Both the position numbers and the translations under genes were made by a program. A stretch of 38,608 nt of DNA from Xanthobacteraceae bacterium (GTDB taxonomy: Bacteria > Pseudomonadota > Alphaproteobacteria > Rhizobiales > Xanthobacteraceae). This document shows, piece by piece, positions 32,524-38,608 of this stretch (the stretch's first letter is position 1; every line of letters starts with the position of its first letter). The notes beneath the pieces were generated by a model that had not been told where the DNA came from, searched no databases, and saw nothing but the letters and a program-made list of their open reading frames with translations. The stretch covers positions 1-38,608 of the forward strand of contig JAFAXD010000656.1 in assembly GCA_019241285.1 (NCBI GenBank), given 5' to 3'.

Positions 32524-34170
32524 TCAGGACGCGAGTTTCTGGCCGGCGGCCGCGGCGGCCATCCGGCGCAGCTCGAAGCGTTGCAGCTTGCCGGTCGGGG
32601 TTTTCGGAAGCTCGGTGACGTATTCGATGGCGCGCGGATATTTGAACGGCGCAATCTGCTCCTTGGCGTAATCCTGCAGCGCTTTGGTGAGCGCCGCATC
32701 GCCGACCCGATCCGGACGCAGGATGACGTAGGCCTTCACCACCATGCCGCGATCGGGATCGGGTGCGCCCACCACGCCGCATTCTGCGACTGCGGGATGC
32801 GTGAGCAGCGCGGCTTCCACCTCCGGGCCGGCGATGTTGTAGCCGGCGGAGATGATCATGTCGTCCGAGCGCGCCTGATAGTGGAAGTAGCCCTCCTCAT
32901 CCATCATGTAGGTGTCGCCCGGCAGGTTCCAGCCGTCCTCCACGTATTTGCGCTGACGCGGGTCGGCGAGATAGCGGCAGCCGGTCGGGCCGCGTACGGC
33001 CAAGCGTCCGATCGTGCCGGGCGGCACCTCGCGACCCTTCTCATCAACGACGCGCGCCTCATAGCCGGGCACCACACGTCCGGTGGCGCCGGCACGCGCT
33101 TCCTCCTCCGGCGAGCAGACAAAGATGTGGAACATCTCGGTTGAGCCAAGTCCGTCTAGCAGGCGGATACCCGTTGCTTTCTCCCAGGCCTCGAAGGTTG
33201 CCTTGGGCAAGGTCTCACCGGCCGAGACGCCTTTACGCAGCGATGAGACATCGAGCGAGGCGATCTTCGGCAGGATCGCCCGATAAGCGGTGGGCGCCGT
33301 AAACGTGATCGTCGCCCGATATGTTGTGACAGCGGCGAAGAACTCATCAGGCGAGGCGCGCTCGATCAGAATCGTCGATGCACCGACCCGCATCGGAAAC
33401 AACAAATGGCCGCCGAGGCCAAACGTGAAGGCGAGGGGAGCGGAGCCGATGAAACGATCCGAGGCAACAGGACGCAGCACGTGTTTGCCGAAACTGTCGC
33501 AGGTCGCGAGGATATCGCGGTGGAAATGCATCGTCCCCTTTGGCTCGCCGGTGGTGCCGGAGGTGAAGGCGATCAAACAGACATCATCGCTTGCGGTATT
33601 GGCGGCCGCAAAGCGCTCATAACCGGGCTGGGTCATCAACTTGGTCAGGTCGTCGACGCGGTCACTGCCCCAATAAGCAATGCGTTTGAGGCCCTCGCAT
33701 TGCGCCTTGGCCTTTTCCAAGTCCTCACCGATGCGCGCATCGCAGAGCGCGAGACTGATCTGTGCCTTGGTGATCGGATAGACAAGCTCACGGGCCCGCA
33801 GCAGCGGCATGGTGGCAACCGCAATCCCGCCCGCCTTGATGACAGCGAACCACGCGGCTGCCATCATGGCGTTGTTGGGCGAGCGCAGAAGCACGCGATT
33901 GCCGGTGACCATGCCAAGGTCGTGGGTCAGCACATTGGCGATTCGATTGACCCGTTCCTGCAGCGCCGCGTAGGTGAGCGTTTCGGTCGGCGTGATCAGA
34001 CAGGGCTCATCGCCTTTGCCGAGCTCGACCCAGCGATCCAGCAACTCGGTGACGCAGTTGAGCCGCTCCGGATAGTTCAGCTCCGGCAAGGTGAAGCGAA
34101 ACTCGGGCCAATCCGACTGTGGGGGAAGGTTATCGCGGGCGAACGTATCCACATGGCCGGTAGCGAACAT
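32524..34170 (-). CDS. Aryl-CoA ligase (benzoate / 2-aminobenzoate-CoA ligase type)
   Basis: A 548-residue acyl-adenylate-forming enzyme that makes an aromatic acyl-CoA with ATP. The P-loop FTSGTTGEPKG is at 202-212, the A5 motif reads LDGLGSTEM, the hinge and A8 region GYFHYQARSDDMIISAGYNIAGPEVE, and the catalytic Lys lies in LPKTPTGKLQRFELR. The N-terminus (DNLPPQSDWPEF) and the HFHRDILATCDSF segment recall 2-aminobenzoate-CoA ligases. Exact acid specificity is not decidable by eye. ATG 34170 has GGGAAG seven bases upstream and lies 13 bp after the acyl-CoA dehydrogenase stop; a longer frame would overlap that gene. This is the entry enzyme of the locus. Confidence 0.93.
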   Translation of the reverse strand: MFATGHVDTFARDNLPPQSDWPEFRFTLPELNYPERLNCVTELLDRWVELGKGDEPCLITPTETLTYAALQERVNRIANVLTHDLGMVTGNRVLLRSPNNAMMAAAWFAVIKAGGIAVATMPLLRARELVYPITKAQISLALCDARIGEDLEKAKAQCEGLKRIAYWGSDRVDDLTKLMTQPGYERFAAANTASDDVCLIAFTSGTTGEPKGTMHFHRDILATCDSFGKHVLRPVASDRFIGSAPLAFTFGLGGHLLFPMRVGASTILIERASPDEFFAAVTTYRATITFTAPTAYRAILPKIASLDVSSLRKGVSAGETLPKATFEAWEKATGIRLLDGLGSTEMFHIFVCSPEEEARAGATGRVVPGYEARVVDEKGREVPPGTIGRLAVRGPTGCRYLADPRQRKYVEDGWNLPGDTYMMDEEGYFHYQARSDDMIISAGYNIAGPEVEAALLTHPAVAECGVVGAPDPDRGMVVKAYVILRPDRVGDAALTKALQDYAKEQIAPFKYPRAIEYVTELPKTPTGKLQRFELRRMAAAAAGQKLAS

Positions 34171-34183
34171 GGCGTGCTTCCCA

Positions 34184-35371
34184 TTACTCGGCGGCAAGCG
34201 CCGATTTGGCGGAATGTTGTTTGAGGGTTTCCCGGGCAATCACGAGCTTCTGCACTTCAGTCGCGCCTTCGTAGATCCGCAGCGCGCGGATCTCGCGATA
34301 GAGCTCCTCGACCTTCACGCCCTTGGTCACACCAAGGCCGCCGAAGATCTGCACGGCGCGATCGATCACGCGCTGAGCGGCTTCGGTGGCAAACATCTTG
34401 GCCATGGCAGCCTCGCGTGTGACGCGCGCCGCGCCTTTGTCCTTGGTCCAGGCCGAGCGGTAGACGAGCAGGGCGGCGGCATCGACCTCCGACGCGCTGT
34501 CGGCGATCGTGGCTTGCGTCAGTTGCAGGTCGGCGAGCGGCGCGCCGAACAGTTTGCGCGTTGCCGCCCGCTCGACGGTTTCGGCCAGCGCGCGCCGGGC
34601 AAAGCCAAGCGCTGCGGCACCGACGGTAGAGCGGAAAATATCCAGCGTCGCCATGGCGACTTTGAAACCCTCGCCCGGGCGGCCCAAGCGGTTCTCGGCC
34701 GGCACGCGTGCGCCGTCAAAAGCGAGCGTCGCCAGCGGATGCGACGCGATCACCTCGATGCGCTCGGCAATGGAAAATCCTGGTGTATCGGCATCAACAA
34801 CAAATGCCGAAAGGCCCTTGGCCCCCGGACCTTCGCCGGTGCGCGCAAACACCACGTAGAAATCCGCAATGCCGCCGTTGGAGATCCAGGTCTTGCGTCC
34901 GTCGAGGCGCACGTGATCATTGCCCTCCGGCCGCGCCGTCATGGCGAGCGCAGCGACGTCAGACCCAGCCTCCGGTTCCGATAATGCAAAAGCCGCGATC
35001 GCCCGCCCCGCCGCGATGGCGGGGAGGTAGCGCGCCTTGAGGGCGTCCGAACCAAACAAAGTGATGGCGCCGGTGCCGAGCCCCTGCATGGCGAAAGCAA
35101 AGTCCGCAAGCCCATCATGAAAACCAAGAATGTCGCGCGACAAACAGAGCGTGCGCACGTCGAACGTATCGTGCAGTCCGCCATAGGCCTTGGGGACTGC
35201 CGCTTTGAGGAATCCAGCCTCGCCCAGGAGACGCACCCGCGTGCGGCACGCGTCATCAACATCGTCGTGCGGCAAGTGCGCGAGGTTCTGCTTTGCCCAG
35301 CGCATCAGCCGCGCCGCATAGGCGCGGTGCTCATCGGTGAACCAGGGCCAATTGAGTGTATCGCCGAGCAT
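34184..35371 (-). CDS. Acyl-CoA dehydrogenase
   Basis: A 395-residue FAD enzyme of the acyl-CoA dehydrogenase family. The flavin-binding blocks are [15 protein letters not shown] and [18 protein letters not shown]. The catalytic base is the Glu of [15 protein letters not shown] near the C-terminus, the position used by short/medium-chain and glutaryl-type dehydrogenases, unlike the isovaleryl enzyme at 4541. In a 2-aminobenzoyl-CoA-like route it could introduce a double bond into a reduced ring or into the chain after ring opening. ATG 35371 starts one base after the crotonase stop; GAAGG inside that gene serves as ribosome-binding site. Confidence 0.92.
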   Translation of the reverse strand: MLGDTLNWPWFTDEHRAYAARLMRWAKQNLAHLPHDDVDDACRTRVRLLGEAGFLKAAVPKAYGGLHDTFDVRTLCLSRDILGFHDGLADFAFAMQGLGTGAITLFGSDALKARYLPAIAAGRAIAAFALSEPEAGSDVAALAMTARPEGNDHVRLDGRKTWISNGGIADFYVVFARTGEGPGAKGLSAFVVDADTPGFSIAERIEVIASHPLATLAFDGARVPAENRLGRPGEGFKVAMATLDIFRSTVGAAALGFARRALAETVERAATRKLFGAPLADLQLTQATIADSASEVDAAALLVYRSAWTKDKGAARVTREAAMAKMFATEAAQRVIDRAVQIFGGLGVTKGVKVEELYREIRALRIYEGATEVQKLVIARETLKQHSAKSALAAE

Positions 35372-35372
35372 A

Positions 35373-36206
35373 TTAGTCGCCTTCAAACACGGGCTTCTGC
35401 TTGGCCGCGAAGGCCCGATAGGCACGCGCGAAGTCCTCGGTCTTCATGCACAGCGCCTGCGCCACCGCCTCGGCCTCGACCGCCGCTTCGACCGACATTG
35501 CCCATTCCATCTCCAGCATGCGCTTGGTCATGCCATTGGCGAACGTTGGTCCGGCGGCGAGTTCGGCCGCGAGCGCGCGCGCCTCGGCGAGCAGCGCGTC
35601 GGGTGCGGCGAGGCGATTGAAAAAGCCCCAGCGATGCGCCTCTTCGCCGCCGAGCACGCGCCCGGTGAACAACAACTCGGCGGCGCGTCCTTGGCCGATA
35701 ATGCGCGGCAGGATCGCGCACGCGCCCATGTCGCAGCCGGCAAGCCCGACGCGATTGAACAGAAATGCGACTTTGGCGTTCGGCGTACCGACGCGCAGAT
35801 CGGAGGCCATGGCGACGATCGCACCAGCACCGGCACATACGCCGTCAATGGCGGCGATGATCGGCTGCGGGCACGCGCGCATGGCCTTGACCACGTCGCC
35901 AGTCATCTTGGTGAAAGCGAGCAGCTCCGTCGTTTTCATCTCGATCAGCGGGGCGATGATCTCGAACACATCCCCGCCTGAGGAGAAATTCCCGCCCGCG
36001 CCAGTGACAACGATCGCCTTGACGTCCTGGTCGTGGGCGGCGGCGCGGAAGAGGCCGACCACTTCGGCATAGCTTTCGAAGGTGAGGGGGTTCTTCTTCT
36101 CCGGCCGGTCGAGCGTCAGCGTGGCGACCTTGCCGTCGACCTCGAAGCGCAGATGCGTGGCCTTGTAGCTGCGCAACGGCAGGGTGACCGGGTTTGCGGG
36201 CGTCAT
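35373..36206 (-). CDS. Crotonase-superfamily protein without the hydratase glutamates
   Basis: A 277-residue enoyl-CoA hydratase/isomerase-fold protein. The oxyanion-hole segments are intact ([13 protein letters not shown] and [17 protein letters not shown]). In true hydratases two glutamates add water. Here the first position (GGGCEL in rat) reads GAGAIV, and the second (PE before the LG-x-x-P segment) reads [21 protein letters not shown]. Both Glu are missing, and the Asp of CDMG is the nearest acid. It may instead be a ring-opening hydrolase, isomerase or lyase, as in other crotonase branches. It overlaps the MarR stop by four bases (ATGA). Confidence 0.9.
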   Translation of the reverse strand: MTPANPVTLPLRSYKATHLRFEVDGKVATLTLDRPEKKNPLTFESYAEVVGLFRAAAHDQDVKAIVVTGAGGNFSSGGDVFEIIAPLIEMKTTELLAFTKMTGDVVKAMRACPQPIIAAIDGVCAGAGAIVAMASDLRVGTPNAKVAFLFNRVGLAGCDMGACAILPRIIGQGRAAELLFTGRVLGGEEAHRWGFFNRLAAPDALLAEARALAAELAAGPTFANGMTKRMLEMEWAMSVEAAVEAEAVAQALCMKTEDFARAYRAFAAKQKPVFEGD

Positions 36207-36721
36207 TGCGCGGCATCCCGGTTTGCGACCGCTTTGGCGGTCGACGTCTTGGCTTTGGCGAGAAGGCGCATCATGTCGTCAATCTCGCCCGGACCTAGCT
36301 CGGCAAAGATCTCGGCGACCCAGTTTTCGTGGGTACGTGCCATGGAACGGAATGCGCGCCGGCCGTCGCTGCTCAGACTCACGAGCTGCGCCCGACGGTC
36401 GTTAGGCGAAGGCCGACGATCCAACAGTCCCTGCGCGAGCAGGCGCTCCACCAGCCCGGTGACGTTGCCGTTCGAAACCATCATGCGCGAGGAGAGCTCG
36501 CCCAAAGTCATGCCGCTGGGGTTCTTGTCGAGCTGCGCCATCAAATCGAAGCGCGGCAATGTCACATTGAATTCCTCGCGCAACCGGCGCCGAATCTCCG
36601 TCTCGATCAGATTGGTGCAGGTGAGGAGCCGCAACCACAGCCGCAGTTCGGCTTGGTGATCACCCGGGCGCTCCGCCACCTTGGTCTCGGCGTCCAGTGG
36701 AACGGCCATCGTGTCTTGCAT
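36203..36721 (-). CDS. MarR-family regulator inside the catabolic operon
   Basis: A 172-residue classical MarR protein: dimerisation helices ([22 protein letters not shown]), the winged helix [61 protein letters not shown], where DRR is the canonical wing. It is the second gene of the operon, between SDR and crotonase (5-bp gap, then 4-bp overlap), so it represses or tunes its own transcript. Related regulators of aromatic CoA pathways respond to the aryl-CoA. The paired palindromes at 37514-37588 are its likely operators. ATG 36721 follows a GGGGGAG. Confidence 0.92.
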   Translation of the reverse strand: MQDTMAVPLDAETKVAERPGDHQAELRLWLRLLTCTNLIETEIRRRLREEFNVTLPRFDLMAQLDKNPSGMTLGELSSRMMVSNGNVTGLVERLLAQGLLDRRPSPNDRRAQLVSLSSDGRRAFRSMARTHENWVAEIFAELGPGEIDDMMRLLAKAKTSTAKAVANRDAAQ

Positions 36722-36726
36722 GGTGG

Positions 36727-37488
36727 TCAAATCTCCCCCGCGGCAATGGGCAACGCCGCGCCCGTGATGGCCGCCGCTTCCGGCAAACACAAAAACACAG
36801 CTGCCGCGGCAACTTCCTCAGGCTTGATCAGCCGGCCCAGCGGCGTGGCCTTGAGGATGCCGGCAAGGGCGTCCTCGCGCGAGCGCCCGGTTGTTTGCAT
36901 GATGCGCTGCAGACTTTGGTCGACGATGTCGGTATCGGTGAAGCCGGGGCAGATGGCATTAACGGTCACCCCGGTCTTGATGGTCTCTGCGGCAACCGCG
37001 CGTACGAGGCCGACAACGGCGTGCTTGGCGGCACAGTACGCTGATACATAGCCGTAGCCTTTCAATCCGGCGGTCGAGGCGATCGCGATTAGGCGGCCGA
37101 AGCCGCGCTCGATCATGCCGCCGAGCACCGCCTGCATGGCATGAACGGAACCGAGTGTGTTCACCTCGAACATTTGGCGGAACAGATCGGGGCTCGATTT
37201 GCCGAACGGCGCGCTCTCGGCTGCGCCTGCATTGGCGACGAGAATGCTGATCGGCCCGCATTCGGCTTCAGCGTCTTTAATAGCGGCATCGACGGAAGCC
37301 CGGTCGGTGACGTCGGCAACTGCGTAGGCGCTGGCGTCACCCCGGTCTACAGCGTCGATCAGCGTCCCGGCCGTGCGCCCCATGACGGTCACCACCGCGC
37401 CAGCGTGCGCAAGCGCGCGGGCCGTGGCACGGCCAATGCCGCGGCCTCCGCCAGTGACCACGGCATGATGACCCGCAAGGGTTGTCAC
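36727..37488 (-). CDS. Short-chain dehydrogenase/reductase
   Basis: A 253-residue classical SDR. The cofactor loop is TGGGRGIG at 12-19, NAGA near 90, and catalytic Ser-Tyr-Lys in IASTAGLKGYGYVSAYCAAKHAV. C-terminal marks are NAICPGFTDTDIV and LPIAAGEI, the ending seen in 3-hydroxyacyl-CoA or hydroxycyclohexane-carboxyl-CoA dehydrogenases of aromatic pathways. As first gene of the seven-gene operon it most likely oxidises a hydroxyacyl-CoA or reduces a ring ketone. The substrate is inferred only from context. The promoter and paired operators lie immediately upstream. Confidence 0.9.
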   Translation of the reverse strand: MTTLAGHHAVVTGGGRGIGRATARALAHAGAVVTVMGRTAGTLIDAVDRGDASAYAVADVTDRASVDAAIKDAEAECGPISILVANAGAAESAPFGKSSPDLFRQMFEVNTLGSVHAMQAVLGGMIERGFGRLIAIASTAGLKGYGYVSAYCAAKHAVVGLVRAVAAETIKTGVTVNAICPGFTDTDIVDQSLQRIMQTTGRSREDALAGILKATPLGRLIKPEEVAAAAVFLCLPEAAAITGAALPIAAGEI

Positions 37489-37513
37489 TCGATTCCTCCT
37501 CCAAAGCGCGTAA

Positions 37514-37588
37514 ATATTTTAAGTTTAAAGTTTTTTCAGTTCAAGCTCGGCTGGGTGGATTGTCGTCGAGATATTTTAAGCTTAAAGT
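37514..37588. promoter_or_regulatory. Divergent promoters, each with an 18-bp palindromic operator on the -10 box
   Basis: ATATTTTAAGTTTAAAGT (37514-37531) and ATATTTTAAGCTTAAAGT (37571-37588) differ at one base and are 57 bp apart; the second has a perfect TTTAAGCTTAAA core. Minus-strand promoter: TTGAAC (37544-37539), 17 bp, TAAAAT (37521-37516), its -10 inside copy 1. Plus-strand promoter: TTGTCG (37560-37565), 17 bp, TAAAGT (37583-37588), its -10 inside copy 2. The region is AT-rich against a GC-rich background. A MarR dimer on each copy would block both promoters; the MarR gene inside the operon is the prime candidate. Confidence 0.65.
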
Positions 37589-37650
37589 ATTTTGCAATAG
37601 AGAATACAGGGTATTTCCGATAAGGTCGGCGCGGTCAGCGGAGCATTCGC

Positions 37651-38608
37651 ATGAAAATCAATGTGGTGGGCGGCGGTCCTGCCGGGCTCTATTTCGCGAT
37701 CCTGATGAAGAATGCGTGGCCGGACACGCAAATCACGGTGTTCGAGCGCAACCGGCCCAACGACACCTTCGGTTTCGGCGTCGTGTTCTCCGCCGAGACG
37801 CTCGCCAATTTCGAGCGCTATGACCGCGAGAGCTACCGCGCCATCACCGACAATTTCGCGTATTGGGACGACATCGAAATTCATTTCAAGGATCTGGTGC
37901 AGCGTGTCGGCGGCAACGGCTTTGCCGGCTGCTCGCGCATGACTCTGCTCAGTCTGCTGCAGCAGCGCGCACGTGCGCTCGGAGTCGAGCTCCGGTTCGA
38001 GACTGAGGTCGACCCGAGCCTAGCCGCGATGCACGATGCCGACTTGATTATTGCTGCCGACGGCGTCAACAGCGCCATCCGGGCCGCCAACCAGGAGCAT
38101 TTCGGCACCAAGATCGACTTTCGGCCCAACAAGTTCACCTGGATGGGTTCAACCCGCCCGCTTGATGCGTTTTCGTTTTTCTTTCGCGAGACCGAGTACG
38201 GCATCTTCATCGCCCACACCTACCAGTACGAGCCCAACCGCTCGACCTGGATCCTCGAGGTTCAGCCGGAGACGTTCCAGAAAGCCGGGCTCGACAAGCT
38301 CGACGAGCAGCAGTCGGCGCAGTTTCTGGAGGGCATCTTTGCCAAGGAGCTGCAGGGCCACCGCCTGCTGATCAACCGCTCAGTCTGGCGCAACTTCCCG
38401 CGCATCTCCAACGAGCGCTGGGTCAAGGACAACATCGTCCTCATGGGCGATGCCAAGGCGACGGCGCACTTCTCAATCGGCTCGGGCACCAAGCTCGCCA
38501 TGGAGGACGCCTGCGCGCTGTTTGATTCGTTTCGCGCTGTCGGCGGGCGCGATGTCGCCAAGGCGCTCGCGCATTTCGAGACCGAGCGTCGCGAGGAGGT
38601 GGAAAAGA
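37651..38608 (+). CDS. Second fused aryl-CoA monooxygenase, N-terminal part
   Basis: Cut by the right edge after 319 codons, so only the FAD monooxygenase half is seen; a C-terminal old-yellow-enzyme domain is expected by analogy with the gene at 28469. Marks: GGGPAG near 8-13, [24 protein letters not shown], and [23 protein letters not shown]. It keeps the same architecture as the first copy but differs throughout, for example Ala-Lys-Ala-Thr where the first has Ala-Leu-His-Ser after MGD/LGD. It is therefore an old paralogue with possibly another substrate or step. GGAG precedes the ATG. It is transcribed divergently from the ligase operon and shares its operator region. Confidence 0.9.
   Translation, partial: MKINVVGGGPAGLYFAILMKNAWPDTQITVFERNRPNDTFGFGVVFSAETLANFERYDRESYRAITDNFAYWDDIEIHFKDLVQRVGGNGFAGCSRMTLLSLLQQRARALGVELRFETEVDPSLAAMHDADLIIAADGVNSAIRAANQEHFGTKIDFRPNKFTWMGSTRPLDAFSFFFRETEYGIFIAHTYQYEPNRSTWILEVQPETFQKAGLDKLDEQQSAQFLEGIFAKELQGHRLLINRSVWRNFPRISNERWVKDNIVLMGDAKATAHFSIGSGTKLAMEDACALFDSFRAVGGRDVAKALAHFETERREEVEK

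Noticed and set aside
1-38608. tRNA, rRNA, insertion sequence, prophage or CRISPR
   Set aside because: No cloverleaf with CCA-end context, transposase, integrase or regular repeat array was noticed on either strand; small non-coding RNAs cannot be excluded by eye.

Overview
The window is GC-rich, densely coded chromosomal DNA from an alphaproteobacterium of the Hyphomicrobiales, most like the Bradyrhizobium / Rhodopseudomonas / Pseudolabrys side of the order. The main evidence is a complete very-long-chain fatty acid (VLCFA) lipid A operon (acpXL to lpxXL), FixJ-type regulators, a DUF3551 protein, a Kup transporter beside the wreck of a second kup, and paired palindromic intergenic repeats of the type common in that group. 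This assignment is by recall of protein families; no search was run. I saw no tRNA, rRNA, CRISPR array, insertion sequence or phage gene.

Layout. 1-740: a small exported protein followed by an L,D-transpeptidase cut by the left edge. 1052-4230: a stand-alone receiver protein, a FixJ-type response regulator and its membrane histidine kinase. 4541-6504: isovaleryl-CoA dehydrogenase translationally coupled to an aldo/keto reductase. 6517-11582: a LOG-family nucleosidase, an Atm1-type ABC exporter, phosphatidylserine decarboxylase and synthase (phosphatidylethanolamine synthesis), and an orphan UreE-like nickel protein. 11587-15263: glutathione S-transferase, ArsR-type regulator, O6-alkylguanine-DNA alkyltransferase and methylmalonate-semialdehyde dehydrogenase. 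15393-18289: a kup remnant with a huge internal deletion, intact kup, a rhodanese and a DUF3551 protein.

18309-24324 is one seven-gene minus-strand operon: acpXL, fabZXL, fabF2XL, fabF1XL, a FabG-like reductase, an MDR reductase and lpxXL. On paper it holds a dedicated acyl carrier, ketosynthase pair, ketoreductase, dehydratase, a candidate enoyl reductase and the final acyltransferase. That is a full elongation cycle for the C26-C30 hydroxy acyl chain of lipid A. FabF2XL has lost the ketosynthase cysteine and one histidine, so it looks like a chain-length-factor partner of FabF1XL. The MDR protein lacks the usual catalytic-zinc ligands, which fits an enoyl-reductase role.

24467-25747 holds a small membrane protein and a probable copper-handling pair (DUF2946-like and PCu(A)C).

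26545 to the right edge is an aromatic acyl-CoA catabolic locus. It has a family III CoA-transferase, a MarR regulator and a fused FAD-monooxygenase/old-yellow-enzyme of the 2-aminobenzoyl-CoA / salicylyl-CoA type. Next comes a tight seven-gene minus-strand operon (SDR, MarR, crotonase, acyl-CoA dehydrogenase, aryl-CoA ligase, RidA-like, RutA-like flavin monooxygenase), and then, divergently, a second fused monooxygenase cut by the right edge. The divergent promoters at 37514-37588 each carry a copy of the same 18-bp palindromic site on the -10 box. The logic resembles the aerobic CoA-thioester route for 2-aminobenzoate known from Azoarcus evansii. The RutA/RidA-like pair, the crotonase without the usual glutamates and the two monooxygenases are what could make it a new variant; the substrate is unknown.
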